This document shows, one piece after another, positions 44,896-56,495 of a DNA stretch of 64,000 bases. The stretch's first letter is position 1; each line of letters begins with the position of its first letter. The translations under genes were made by a program, and so were the position numbers. The stretch spans positions 196,325,501 to 196,389,500 of the forward strand of contig NC_069661.1 of the NCBI RefSeq assembly GCF_027244095.1. Direction: 5' to 3'. The notes beneath the pieces were generated by a model, which searched no databases, was not told the DNA's origin, and saw only the letters and a program-made list of their open reading frames with translations. This DNA is from Hemicordylus capensis. Lineage: Eukaryota; Chordata; Lepidosauria; Squamata; Cordylidae.

Positions 44896-45918
44896 TGAAG
44901 TTTATAAGTAGAATGTACATGAAGTAGATGAAGCTCTTCAGAAAATTGCCCTTAGGGTCTCACGCCCGCTGCCTCCCCCTCCTTTCTTTTGCACGGATAT
45001 GTTTCCAGTGTCTTGGACTCCCCGGCTCCGTCCTTGGCCTCTCCGAGCAAAAGCAGAGTAACGTGAGAAACTGTCTGCAGTCCGCGGGACTTCTTTTCAC
45101 ATTAAAGAAAAGATAATATTTTCCACCCGAGAGTAGCGGCGACCCGGGCGGCTGCGCCAAAGAGCCTCGGTGTGTTTGCAATTAAAGTGTTTGGGTTTGA
45201 TATTGATAAGGATAATCTTTACCCAAGCCTAAAGCCAAAGCAAACACGGGCCTGGAAGCGCAGAATTGAGAGGTAATAACTGTAGATAGATAAGCGGCTT
45301 CGTGTCTAGATCCATGTCGGGGGGCTCTGGGGTCCGTCCCGCGCCCCCACCTCCAGGGAGGGAGTGGGCTGCAAAGTGATCCAGTTAAGATGTGATGAAA
45401 GCGAGTTCTCTCTCGGTCGGGTTTACTGAAACAGAGGACTCCATCTATACTATAGATTCTATAGGGCTAACTTCACAGAACCAATTATTATGTTTCTTTT
45501 TTTCGGCTGTAAAGCGTAGAAGACGCCACCCACATACACACCTGTTGATTGCACTGTACACACAACGGTCCTTTGCGATCCCTGCTCAAGGATTCCCTGT
45601 TCTCACATTGTGTTCAGCTCTCCTACAAGGAGTGTATGCTGTACAGAGGTACAGATCTGCACACACACAGGTACGAGTATCCACACCTTAAGTTGAACAC
45701 AGGCACAGCAGTACACTTGCTAGCTGTAGCCTACATTTGAGGGGACAGGCCTGTAAAAAGTGCCCTTCTGAAATGGACGCAGGTCATTCACACAAACACG
45801 TGTACCTGTGTACAGACATCTATAGACTTCTACAACAACGTCTGCCTAGGGCTTGGGCTGTTCATAGAACAAGGGGTATCCTTTGGAGAAGAGCTGCTGT
45901 GACCGAGTATAGATTTAG
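44896..45918. other. Repeat-poor part of the MYF6-MYF5 interval
   Basis: No interspersed repeat or coding frame was recognised. The block 45080-45260 has a TTTGAT (TCF/LEF-like core) and two GATA motifs close together ('gataaggataatc'), which makes it a candidate regulatory stretch; this is inference only. Confidence 0.35.
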
Positions 45919-46213
45919 GAACATAGGAAACTGCCATATACTGAGTCAGACCATTGGTCTATCTAGCTCAGTATTGTCTTCACAGACTGGCAGCGGCTTC
46001 TCCAGGGTTACAGGTGGGAATCTCTCTCAGCCCTATCTTGGAGAAGCCACGGAGGGAACTTGGAACCTTCTGCTCTTCTCAGAGCGGCTCCATCCCCTGA
46101 GGGGAATATCTTGCAGTGCTCACACATCAAGTTTCCCATTCATATGCAGCCAGGGCAGACCCTGCTTAGCTATGGGGACAAGTCATACTTGCTACCACAA
46201 GACCAGCTCTTCT
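45919..46213 (-). mobile_element. 5S rRNA-derived SINE
   Basis: A nearly full-length copy in reverse. The minus strand runs from 'gagctggtcttgtggtagca' through the 5S-like 'agctaagcagggtctgccct' to the tail 'ctgagtcaga'-complement and 'tatggcagtttcctatgttc'. It is followed at 46225-46290 by an L2-like tail in reverse ('tttgcgaaattggccgccca'). Confidence 0.85.
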
Positions 46214-46410
46214 AATAAACGATACATACTGTATATAGATTTATCCCGTCTTTTGCGAAATTGGCCGCCCAGGCGGCTTACAACAAAACATTAGAACGCA
46301 AGTAAGGTATTCACACAGTGCTTTAAAGTGCTCAAAGCACTCCACATCTCAGTGAGCTTTACAACAGCCCTGCGAGGTAGTAGGTGGTAGATAGTATTTT
46401 CCTGTTGGAG

Positions 46411-46636
46411 CAGGGGTACAAACAGAGATAAAGCTTGAGGAGCAGTTCTTCACGTAAATCTGTGAAGGTAAGAAGAAAGATACTTGGGGGGAGAGAAAAT
46501 TACGTTTTGAGGACACAGATACACATTTTTTAACACAGGGAGAGAAAAACACTTTGGGAAGGTGGGAAAGTAAGTTGGGAAAGTTTAGTGAAATGAGTGG
46601 GGGAACTCCTCAGATGCGGGGGGGTGTGCACCCCTG
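46411..46636. mobile_element. hAT MITE
   Basis: The left end is CAGGGGTACAAACAGAG and the right end on the minus strand is CAGGGGTGCACACCCCC. The interior ('agcttgaggagcagttctt', 'agatacttgggggga', 'ggaactcctcagatgc') matches the element at 56174-56495. Flanks tgttggag and tgctgtaa agree at only 5 of 8 bases. Confidence 0.65.
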
Positions 46637-47767
46637 TGCTGTAATCTGATCTGATTCTGATTAATCCAGACTTTATGGTGCCAAAAAGATCGTCGCGGCC
46701 TTTGTCACACACGCCCACACATAATAGTCGTGACTCCAATTCATCCGTTTGCAGACGGTTTGTAGCTCGGAATCCAGAGCATGTGGCCAGGCAGATCTTT
46801 TTAACTAGCCACCCAAGTCTGCTAATGAACGAAACCTCATTCAGTTTGCATGTAGATAGCCTTCTTCACCTCGCCTTCCTTCAACCCAGGATACTTCAGA
46901 TCTGGAAACTCCAGAATGCTTTGTTTTGTTTTGTTTATTTACTTAATTTGACATATTTATATACCGCCCCAAACCTGCGTCTCTGGGCCATGTACAACTG
47001 CTAGTTGATCATGTATTCATTCAGTCAAAGCCATCAAACGCCTTTTGAAGACAGGACCCATGCTTTGGATTTGTTTGTGTGATTGCTTACATGTGTAATG
47101 AGCACGTGGGGAATTTATTTCTAGATAGTGAACATGCAGTCCGTTTAGATGCCAGGTGCTGGCTGTTTGGTACCTTACCACAGAAGCCAGAAGAATGCCT
47201 AGAGGTGGGGGGATTTGTCCTTCTAGAATTGGGCCCGCCGGATCTTCAAAGGCGTAAAAAGGCTTGCCTGTGGGCATCAAGGAGGGGCCGTCTAGTTTGC
47301 GAGATTGCTGGGTGGGTAAGAATTCTGACTTCATTCATTTGACATCCAAATGAAGGGATAGCTTTGTGTATGAGGCCTACGGGAAAGCAGTGCTTCATTT
47401 CCCAAAGGAGAGGTGGGCGCAAACCTATCTAAGAAGCGCTACCTTTAACCTAGCGCTCTTCTCTAACGGGATCCGTGAGGGACAACTGTGAACGCTTTTC
47501 ATATGCTCAGAGACGCGCTCTTCCTCTTTCCTCGTGTGCTTCACGTTCTCCTGGCCGGCATTCAAAATGTGTTCCGCAGCTTACAAGCCTTTAAGGGAGG
47601 CAATTCAGGCGCTTTTGGGCAGGACTCAGAAACACATTCCCGAGCAGTTGTAAGGTCCTTTGGCACGGCCTTTTACTGGATAAGAACACTCCCCAGCTGT
47701 TTACAGACAAGAGTCCCAAACTCTGCCAACGGCACCAGTGTTGTATTTCATCTAACTCCAAAAGCAG
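46637..47767. other. Intergenic DNA
   Basis: At 46920-46995 an L2-like tail in reverse ('catatttatataccgcccca'). The remainder shows no recognised repeat or gene. Confidence 0.4.
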
Positions 47768-47998
47768 GGTCAGTGTGGTGCAGTGGTTAGTGCTGGGCTT
47801 GGATGTTGGAGGGTTCAGATCTCCATTCAGCCTCAACGTGACTACTGGGTGACTCTGGGCCTGTAATTGTCTCTCAGCCTAATCTACCTCACAGGGTGGT
47901 TGTGAAAATAAGGGAGAACCATGTCGCTCCTTGGAAAAACCGCCCAGAGAACTTGAGTTTTGGGCGGTATAAAAATATGCTAAATAAATACATAAATA
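47768..47998 (+). mobile_element. tRNA-derived SINE with L2-like tail
   Basis: The head is 'gtgtggtgcagtggttagtg', the body 'gggtgactctgggcctgtaa' and 'cacagggtggttgtgaaaat', and the tail 'ttgggcggtataaaaatatg' with (AAAT)n. Its tail differs slightly from the 25-kb and 35.6-kb copies, suggesting a separate subfamily. Confidence 0.85.
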
Positions 47999-48044
47999 AA
48001 TAATAAACGTGGGATAAGCATCACATATGTTATAAATATCACAT

Positions 48045-48188
48045 ATTCGGAAAGGTAGCCATTTCAGAGGGCTAGTGTCTCAAAAACCACTGCCCACAAG
48101 ATTTGGCTGCCTTTGGGCCAAGGGTATCCAAATCTTGTGGGTTATGTTTTTTGAGAGGCTAGCCTCTGAAATTGCTACCTTTCCGAAT
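48045..48188. mobile_element. Palindromic foldback (about 65-base arms)
   Basis: The left arm begins attcggaaaggtagccattt and the right arm, on the minus strand, begins attcggaaaggtagcaattt. The match continues through 'ctcaaaaaccac' / 'ctcaaaaaacat' and 'cccacaagatttgg' in both arms, leaving a loop of about 15-20 bases. The flanks show no clear target duplication. It is either a small MITE or a hairpin-forming locus. Confidence 0.65.
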
Positions 48189-48589
48189 CTGCTACCTGGG
48201 CTGTTCTGTTCTGTTCGGGGAAAGGCTGTTTGTGAGATCCTCTCCTCTTGACCGTCCTGTGCCGGAATGCCCCCATTCAAGCAAGAAGCAGAAACGGGTC
48301 TAGCGGGAGATAACCGCCTGCCAGTCCGCTGGACAAGTGGTTTGTGGGAGCTGAAGAGTCACATTGTGGTGCAGAACTGGCCAAATCTTTGTCCAGGTGA
48401 GGGGTGTAGGGCCAATCTACTCCGTAGCACACAACCCTTCCAGGAGCTTCTAGGAGAAGCTTTTCTCCTGGGCTGGACTTGTGGTTTGGGGTGATTCTTT
48501 AATTGCGGGATGCAGAGCACCCTGCTAAGTGAGCAAAGAGGGACCTTTTGCAGGGGGAGAGCAACTGGCCATATCCATTCCCAGCACAT

Positions 48590-48745
48590 CACAGTATCCT
48601 TCCAGTGGCTGTTGCTGGTGTCTAGTTTATGTTTCTTTTTGAGATTGTGAGCCCTTTGGGGACAGGGAGCCGTTTTATTTATGTATTTATTTTATATCTA
48701 TGCGAACCACTTTGGGAAGCGATTTATAAATACTCCTTGTATTCG
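48590..48745 (+). mobile_element. L2-like 3' end
   Basis: It contains 'gattgtgagccctttgggga', 'ttatttatgtatttatttta' and 'accactttgggaagcgattt' followed by 'ataaatac', the L2-like family tail also found at 19385-19553. Confidence 0.7.
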
Positions 48746-48992
48746 CCATATTCCTATCTCCTTGGTTGTCTTTTGTTTCCACTGTAAGGGTTGGAGACAC
48801 CTCCTTGAGGCTTTTGGATTGGGAATCCATCGACTGGAGTTCGCAGAGGACACACTCAGCTGGTCCAAGATGATAATGGAGTCTAGGTCTTCTTAAGTTC
48901 TAGAATGCATTCGAGCTTTTAAAAATATATTTCTTTCCAGTGCAGAAGAGCGTACACATTTTGTTGCTCAAAAATAATACAAAATATCGTTG

Positions 48993-49183
48993 TTATTATT
49001 ATTTTTACATTTATATCCCGCTCTTCCTTCAAGGAGCCCAGAGCGGTGTACTACATACGTGAGTTTCTCTTTCACAACAACCCTGTGAAGTAGGTTAGGC
49101 TGAGAGAGACGTGACTGGCCCAGAGTCACACAGCTAGTTTTATGGCTGAATGGGGATTTGAACCCGGGTCTCCCCGGTCCAGG
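48993..49183 (-). mobile_element. tRNA-derived SINE with L2-like tail
   Basis: A reverse copy. The tail end 'tttatatcccgctcttcctt' lies first, then the body ('gtgaagtaggttaggctgag') and the tRNA-like B-box ('gatttgaacccgggtctccc'). The head beyond the B-box is missing, so the copy is shortened at its tRNA-like 5' end. Confidence 0.85.
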
Positions 49184-52100
49184 GAACAGAAACTGCCAAT
49201 TTAACTCCTAGGAACGAGGAGCCACCTCCCACCTTCTGCAGAAGCATCGCCTGCCCTGATGAATCAAAAAGCAGGAGCAGCAGACTAGGAACCTGGACGC
49301 CGCCTGGCCAGGGGCGACTCTGGGCTCTTGAGAGCTGCCCGCAGCGCCTGCGATGGGGAGTGGGTGCCTCTTCTTTCTCTCCGGGAGGAGGTGGCGGAAG
49401 CAGCCAGGGCCAGCTCCAGGCCTCTTTTGATCTCGCCCGGGAGCCCAAGCCAGACCAATGGCTTCTGCAGCTGGCCCCGGGCAAGCCCTCCCGCCGCTGG
49501 GGCAGGTACTGTTGTTGACATAGGTGCGCTTAGTTGCAAACGGGTCGGCAGCCGTGGAAATTTGCCTTGGGGATCCGAGAAGGGAGGGCGATCTCGCAGC
49601 CTGGGGGCGGGGAGCACCTTGGCTCGTCCCTCCCGCACCCCACCAGCTTCTGAAGGGTGAACAGTGAGCCTTAAAAGAAGCAGGTGCTTTACTGGCGAAG
49701 ACTGGAGAGCAGCAAGTAGCACCCCCCCCCCACCTTCGCCTCACGTAGCTGCCACCTTTCCAGGGGAACGGCCGTCCTCTTGGCTTCCAGGGCCTGATAT
49801 GAGATCCAGCTTGCCTTAGGGGGCAAAAGTCGAAGGGTACGAATCTGAAGCCCATCTCTGTTTTGTCAGTCACTTGTTTACATCACTGCACACGGAGATA
49901 CTCATGCATAGCTGCTGCGTGGTGGGACAAACAGATCTGACTGGGTATAAGGCAGCTTCCTCTGTTCCCGGTAGAAATGGCTTCACAAAGGCTGCCCATT
50001 TCCATAGAATGTGGATTTGATCCCGTTGCTGAAACATCTGCAGACTTAGGTAGAGAGTCCTGTACTTCTGATTCTAAAGTGGTTGGCACTGATTTCGGGG
50101 AGATATGCAATCGCAAGTTTGACTTTCCATTGACTTGAATGTTGTCGATGGCCCCCTCCTGGTCCAAACGCCGGGCTTCCTTTCACCAGTGAAAAGGACC
50201 GCTTGCTTGGACATCGGCTTCTCTGGAAACTCTTCCCTCAAATCAAACCAAGAGGCGAAGGGGTGGAGTGAGGTGAAGATGGCTGGTTGTTCTTCGTTTA
50301 CAAAATGAGAGGGGAAGGTGGGGTGGGGTGGGGTGGGGTGGGGTGGAGCAGGGGTTGGCTGGTTTACAAAATGAGAGAGCAGTCTGGAGCCAGCTTGGAA
50401 TTCATGCTCTGTGTAGTGGAAACCTTGCCCCCTATCCCCAGATATGTGGGGATCAGCGCAGATTTGCCTCCCTGTGGTGTGAAAAGGCACTCTGCACATT
50501 CTCTGAGGCATTGCTTCCTTAGGGACTCCGATTCCCGTGACTAAATCTTGAACTGAAACGGATTCTACGGTTCAGTTGTGGAAAATCCCCGAAACTCTCC
50601 AGCGTTGGCTGCGAGAGGCCTTTCAAATGTGCTGTTTTCCTCCCTGGTGGGAATGTGCGAACTTCTTGCTGGCTCTCTAAATGCCATGTGCAGGCTTTCA
50701 CTCACTCAGTCGGTGCCCAGTTCCCACAAGTGCCTCATCCGGGACTTCTTTGCTTTCCCAATCCCCGCGTCTCTAGTTCCTCTCCTCGGCTGGCTGTTTG
50801 CAAATTTGTTTGGAGATCAGGTTACAAAAAGGGAACCGGCCCCTCCGAAGGATACTAATTACACATTGGCTTGAGTGACTGCATCTCTCTCCCTCTCTCG
50901 CTTTTCCTCCCTCCAGCTTCCAAGAGACGAGGGGAAAGCAGACCAAAGCCCCTTGAGAAAGAAGATGAAATGGTGGCATTTGGAAGCACCAAAAAACCCC
51001 TGTTAGTCAATAGCAGTAAGCAACAAAATAAAATTGGGGAAATACTGGGACACCCCTAGGCTGGCTGGCTGATGGGTTATAACATGGACTTTAAAATTAA
51101 TGCTCGAATACTTACATGAGCTACTGTTTCCTCTTAGCTTTGAGGCTATAGAGGGGCTGGGGTTGACTATCATTGGGGGAACCGGGGGTGGGACTTGGAG
51201 GATTCGTTACGGCCCCGCAACCTTTCCCACCATAATTCCAGCACTGTTTAAAATGCAACCTTCTTCTGAATCAAATGCACAAACCGGTTTAGGTAGAGCA
51301 TCGCCTTGCTTCTTATATATGAGGCTATACCTAAGTTAACTTAGGAAGACTCAGATAGTCACACCCACACTGCCAATAAAATAATTTTTATTTTATTTGT
51401 GAATTTGGGGTTGCTTTTTAAAAAATCCCAATTTCCTGCTAACATTTTGAGACACTGCTGCTTTGTAAACAGATTATGGAAAAACAAATAATGTACGGAT
51501 TTGATACTATTTAAGAAACATTTTGAAAATTTTCCCACAATGAAACCACTGTGCCCTCAAAATCTGAGACATTCCAAAAATCCCCAAAGGGTCGCTAGTA
51601 ATTCTGTTAGGGATCATACTAGGACCCTGGAGAATTTCCAGAAGTGCGTATTTTTCACCTGACCTTAAGGAAATTGCATGCAGATTAGCAGCAGCACTAT
51701 GGACAGGACATTACGCACACTATGCAAACAATATACAAGGGAAGCATCCGGACTAGTTCATTACTAAGCACCACTTAAATCAATAAGACAATTCAGTCCC
51801 ACTTGTGTAGCACTATTTTCAATGTAGTCATGACTGACTGGTCTGGATGTTGCCCATCATGTTCAAGAGATCTTTGAGGATGTTCGGATTCCACACACTG
51901 ATCAATAGACGCACCTATTGTCCAAGAGGAGAATATGATGAGTGTTCGGAAAATGTATGAAAGGTCTTGTTCATACTGCCAAGTGCCGCACCTTCTCTTA
52001 CGTCATTTGGAGGCTGTGCACACATTGACCAGGCAGGCAATATGCGACATTTCCCGTCCATGCTGTTCTTTTGTGCACATTCTGAACAATGCCCAGAGAA

Positions 52101-53309
52101 TGTCCGCAATAGCCAGCGTTTCATTTCACATTGTTTCCGTTCAACTCGCATTAACCACGCATTGCACAATCCATGCCGGTGTCTCCACCATCAAGGATAG
52201 TGGGGTGGGCAGCTTCTTAACGGATTCTTCCTACTTTACCTCCGCCTTTTCCGAATGGGAATGCGATAGCATTCAAAGGCACATCGTCAGGACCTTCTCA
52301 ACCACCGTGCTGACGTGATGTACAGCACAAATTTGCAGGAAAAGCGCCCACTGAAAGGCGAGCGTCACTTGGAAAGATCAAGTTTATTTGTGTTCAGAGC
52401 ATAAATCTGTACGCGGGTCTATTTTCGCCCTTGGGAATGTGCTAAATCAAAATCTCGATCCAAGCAAATCATCGAGTTACACCTAACCAGAAACCTCTTT
52501 CTTTATCCGGCGGGCGATGCCCCGCCAGACACAGAGTAGGACTTCGCTCGTCGTCCTCCAGAAGCCCAGAAATTCTTGCCCTGAAAATTTAACCCTTTCT
52601 CGGCTTTCTGCCAGCGTCTGTTAAAAAGGGGGTGAGGAGGGTCTTCCCAGTTTCCTCTGCAACTGTTTAGAGAATGAATAGCCCCCACCACTCTTAGGGC
52701 TTGGATGCAATCCGATTTCGAATTCAATGGGATGGTCATTTACATTGTAAGTGTAAACCAGTATGAATTTGGCAAATTATTTCCCCAAAGAAACCTAGGA
52801 ATTACAGTTTTGGGGCTCAGAATTATTTGCTGGAGTTCCCTAGCCATTTCGCATAATTGCCGAGTCTGCGGCTGAGAACCATGAGGTTTGAATAGGGCGC
52901 GCGGGGGCGCGCGTGCGTGAGACAGTGTGTGTGTTGTGTGTGGTTTCGGTAGAGAATGAACTATTAACACGACAGCTGATAGAAGCTCAGTGTTAAGACA
53001 AGTTTATGTCTGAATTTTAGATTTTAGTTAAACGTCTGGGAAGGAAGAGAAGTTGTGTACATGCTTTGCTTCTGGCCTTGTCAGAAGCATCTGGTTGATC
53101 ATCCGTGCCATAAACTGGACGGACCCTGGGTCTGATCCAGTAGGGCTCTCCTCGTGAAAGAAGAGTCCCGTCCCAATGAAATAAACTGGAACAGAAACGA
53201 GTGGGGATGCATTTAGGAGGGTGTGAAAAATAACTGCGTAATCTGAGTGCTTCAGTATTTAGATTGGGATGCTGACATCAGTTCTTGATTTGAGACTGAG
53301 AAGGGAGGG
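49184..53309. other. Repeat-poor core of the MYF6-MYF5 interval
   Basis: About 4 kb with almost no recognised interspersed repeats. 49190-49870 is G+C-rich and gives a 221-codon minus-strand frame with no recognisable domain. 50310-50346 holds about six GGGGT units. 52880-52945 has CG- and TG-rich alternating text. 51900-52330 has a 127-codon plus-strand frame of unknown nature. The low repeat content is consistent with, but does not prove, conserved enhancer content. Confidence 0.4.
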
Positions 53310-53441
53310 AGGAGCTGGTCTTGTGGGAGCAAGCATGACTTGTACCCTTAGCTAAGCAGGGTCCACCCTAGTTGCATTTGAATGGGAGACTACATGTGAG
53401 TGCCCTAAGATATACCCCTCAGGGGATGGAGCCGCTCTGGA
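53310..53441 (+). mobile_element. 5S rRNA-derived SINE, 3'-truncated
   Basis: It carries the head 'gagctggtcttgtgggagca' and the 5S-like 'agctaagcagggtccaccct', then stops after 'ggatggagccgctctggaag'. The CR1-like 3' part is absent. Confidence 0.8.
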
Positions 53442-54084
53442 AGACAGGTGAAACTTATAAATAAGTGGTCTTCCATCAACTTGGCCTGTCCTCTGGGAAA
53501 GGGTGTTCAATCCTAATGGCCTTGTAAAAATGGGAGTAAGTCCCACTGAACTTGGCAAAATGATTTCCTACATGCATAGGATTCAGGGAATACATTCAAA
53601 GATAGTTTACATTTAATCATCTGTGCTCTTTAGTGGAGAGAAACATTTGCGTTTGTTAAGATGCAATTTTCAGTCATTTGAATGAACTTATATGATCTTC
53701 CGCTTTAATTGATTTTAAATTGATCCATATCTCATTAATTTCCTTTAATCACCCAGTGGGTTAAGCTATGGTGAATCTGTAAAACAAAACAAAACAAAAA
53801 ACAAAGCAGTAATAATAGATATTCACAAAAACCATATAGTGGACAAATTTGGGTGCAATTCGTATCCCATTGAATTCAATGTCGCAGCTTCTTTTCGTTT
53901 GGGATTACTTGGTGGAATCTATCCTGGAATCTGTATTTCCAATCACTACTTGGAATTTTCACACTATCCTTAAAAAAAAAAAGGAAACATCCCCGCACCC
54001 TTTCCTCTTAACTCATAGGAATTGGCGGTGAAATTGTGTTGAATACTTCACAAATATAGTGGAGTATGTGCTATGCTCAATATA
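53442..54084. other. Intergenic DNA, nothing recognised
   Basis: It contains an AAAAC-rich run near 53781-53803 and a short A-run at 53971. No gene or repeat was named. Confidence 0.4.
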
Positions 54085-54283
54085 TTTATTATTTACATTT
54101 ATATCCCACTCTTCCGCCAAGTTGCCCAGAGTTGTACATGGTTGTGTTTATCCTCACAACAAGCCTGTGAGGTAGGTTAGGCTGAAAGATACTGACTGGC
54201 TCTGAAGTCACCCAGTGAAGTTCACGGCGGAATGGAGATTTGAACTTGGGTCTTCTGGGTCCTAATCCGACACTCCAACTTCT
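54085..54283 (-). mobile_element. tRNA-derived SINE with L2-like tail, diverged
   Basis: Reverse copy with 'tttatatcccactcttccgc' at the tail end and 'gatttgaacttgggtcttct' in the B-box region. It is more diverged than the other copies, so probably older. Confidence 0.8.
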
Positions 54284-54359
54284 TTGGGATGTATTCACAA
54301 TCTAAGATTAGAGCCTTTCAGGTTCCTTAGAAAATGACCTAGACTTGTATGTAGTAATC

Positions 54360-54488
54360 CAGGGTTTCCCAATCTGTGCTGCTCCAGATATTGTTGAACT
54401 ACGACTCCCATCATCCCCAGCCACAATAAATTGTAGTTGGGGGTGATGGGAATTGTAGTTAAACAACATCTGGAGTTTGGAACCTCTG
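54360..54488. mobile_element. Palindromic hAT MITE with target duplication
   Basis: The ends are CAGGGTTTCCCAA and, on the minus strand, CAGAGGTTCCAAA. The middle holds the 'ctacgactcccatcatcccc' / 'ggtgatgggaattgtagtt' inverted pair. The flanks tagtaatc (54352-54359) and tggtaatc (54489-54496) match at 7 of 8 bases, as expected of hAT. Confidence 0.8.
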
Positions 54489-55660
54489 TGGTAATCTACT
54501 AATTGGGAAGGTTCTATGAATGCATCAGCAAAAACATTTAAATACGATTGTGTTAGATTTCGATTGATAAATAACTAGTCTCCTAGAAAAAGGGTGTGTG
54601 TGGGCGGGGGGAGGGTGTAACTTATTTCCAAAGGGTCAGTAGCTTGCCTGTGACTACAGGCCACAAGTCACTTCTTTCACAGTCGTTCTATACAATCAAA
54701 TTGAGAGTGACCATCTGAAAGTCTGTAAGTCACGCCTGTAATTTGGAGTGCAATCGCCATCTCATTCAAGTCAAAATCAAATCTCTCCTTGATCTTAAGG
54801 ATTGCTGCCTCCAATTGTCAGACACGTTTTCACCAATCATACAATTATTAGTGACACCAAATTGATCGAGGTATGATGCCTTTCATTTTAATTATTTGCT
54901 GTTAGTTGCCTTGATGCCCTTTTAGGAAAGTGGCTTACAAATACGAATTATTGTTGTTCCTCAAAAGTGCCTGTCTTTCGAATAGGAAGTTTGTTCGAAT
55001 TCTTTATTATTCTGTCTTGATAAATCAAACGGCTAGAAACAAGACGGGTTAATTTGCTTACCGAAAGATACTCGGTTGTTTTCCTACCAAGCCGCCATCT
55101 GACAGTGGCCAAGGGGGTCCAGAGGCAAACGTCTGCTAAATGCCTTTTCATGACCGGCGTAATGACTCTCAGCCTCTTAATTGTTGGGGCCTCTGGGAAG
55201 CGTTTGTCGCTGCCTTGTGTAAAGTTACGCGGAGTTTGGGACTAGAAATTTTACACTTTGCAGGGAGGGTGATGGTGGTGGTAGGGCTGGCAGCTGGAAC
55301 GCATCTGTAACGGTGCAAATCCAGAATGTTAGCCTCCTCCCAGCCTCTGGCAAGCTGAGACTCCAAAGGAAAATCAGGGGGAGAAAGGCCTGAGCCAGCA
55401 AGCGACAGTTTTCTGGGCAAAAGGAATCGGTCTTGGAGCGAGACCAGAAAGCAAACATACCTTCCCGTGAGATAATGGAAGCTGGGGGTACGAAGTGTCT
55501 TCCAAGCCACACTGGGTGCGATCCAGCCCCAATCAAAATGCTTTTAAGCCCCGGAGGTATAAGTCCCCGGAAAAAAGAACTTTCTACTTGAAATCCATGA
55601 CACTTTAGCCTTGGTTACCCATTGATAAGATCTTACCCAGTTTAAGAAAGTGCCTCTAGC

Positions 55661-55699
<39 letters not shown>

Positions 55700-56165
55700 A
55701 AGAATTTTTGTTCCTGATCATGAAGTTACCGAGTTGCTAGTAAAAAGTCACATGAGACCTAATCTGTCGCTTTGAAATGCTGTTCTCCAACGGTGATCAA
55801 AATATGTGATGTGTAAAATTATTTTCTCTCCTCTATGGGAAGAGAGGACTCTCTAGGGCTGCGATCCCAAGCGCATCCTTCATTCCAACAGGGAATTAAG
55901 TTCCACGGAAACCCATAGGGGATGTTCATTATTAGCTAACTGTGACCGCAGGCTAATGCCTTTATTAGGACCAACTAGCCCTTCTTAGGACCGAACCTTA
56001 CCCTTGTAACCTTTTCAGTTGTCCAAAAAAGGTATCACGTTGCTATTATTTTTAATAGACCGCCAGGACAACCTGCAGTTTGGGATTGCTAGTTAATGTG
56101 TCTCTTCCTGAGCACTTCTTTCGGAATGTGATCCTCAGCGCAGGATGCCTATCTAAGAGTAATCC
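54489..56165. promoter_or_regulatory. MYF5 distal upstream region
   Basis: Largely free of recognised repeats except a (ATAG)n run at 55660-55698. The block 55040-55260 is balanced in composition, has no repeat resemblance and contains a CATCTG E-box (near 55097). It is a candidate conserved regulatory element by position and composition only. Confidence 0.35.
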
Positions 56166-56173
56166 AGTGGGAC

Positions 56174-56495
56174 CAGGGGTGAGGACAGAGGGAAAGCTTA
56201 AGGAACAACTTCTGACTTAAAGGTTTGGCAGGAAAAGGAAAGCAGGGGGGTCGAGGAGGGAAGGTATCGGGACAGAGCGCCGGTACTTCTCGGCTTCTCT
56301 GGCTGTTGGGGTGGGCATGGCCATGGTGGGGGCTGTCACGGAGAGCTCCTGCACTTCTGAATCGGCAGCTGCATCACTGGAGGAGGAAAGATACTTTTGG
56401 AGGGGAGAGGCGGGTTATTAGATTGAGGGGGAGTTTAGTAAAATGAGGGAAGAACTTCTCAAATGCTTGGGGGGGGGGCGGAATTTGCACCGCTG
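56174..56495. mobile_element. hAT MITE in the MYF5 promoter region
   Basis: It starts CAGGGGTGAGGACAGAG and ends, on the minus strand, CAGCGGTGCAAATTCCG. The flanks agtgggac (56166-56173) and aatgggac (56496-56503) match at 7 of 8 bases. The interior matches the MITE at 46411-46636. It lies about 370 bases upstream of the MYF5 TATA box. Confidence 0.8.

Noticed and set aside
49208-49873. 221-codon minus-strand frame
   Set aside because: No recognisable domain, overlaps a 145-codon and a 110-codon frame in other phases, and lies in G+C-rich DNA. Most likely chance.
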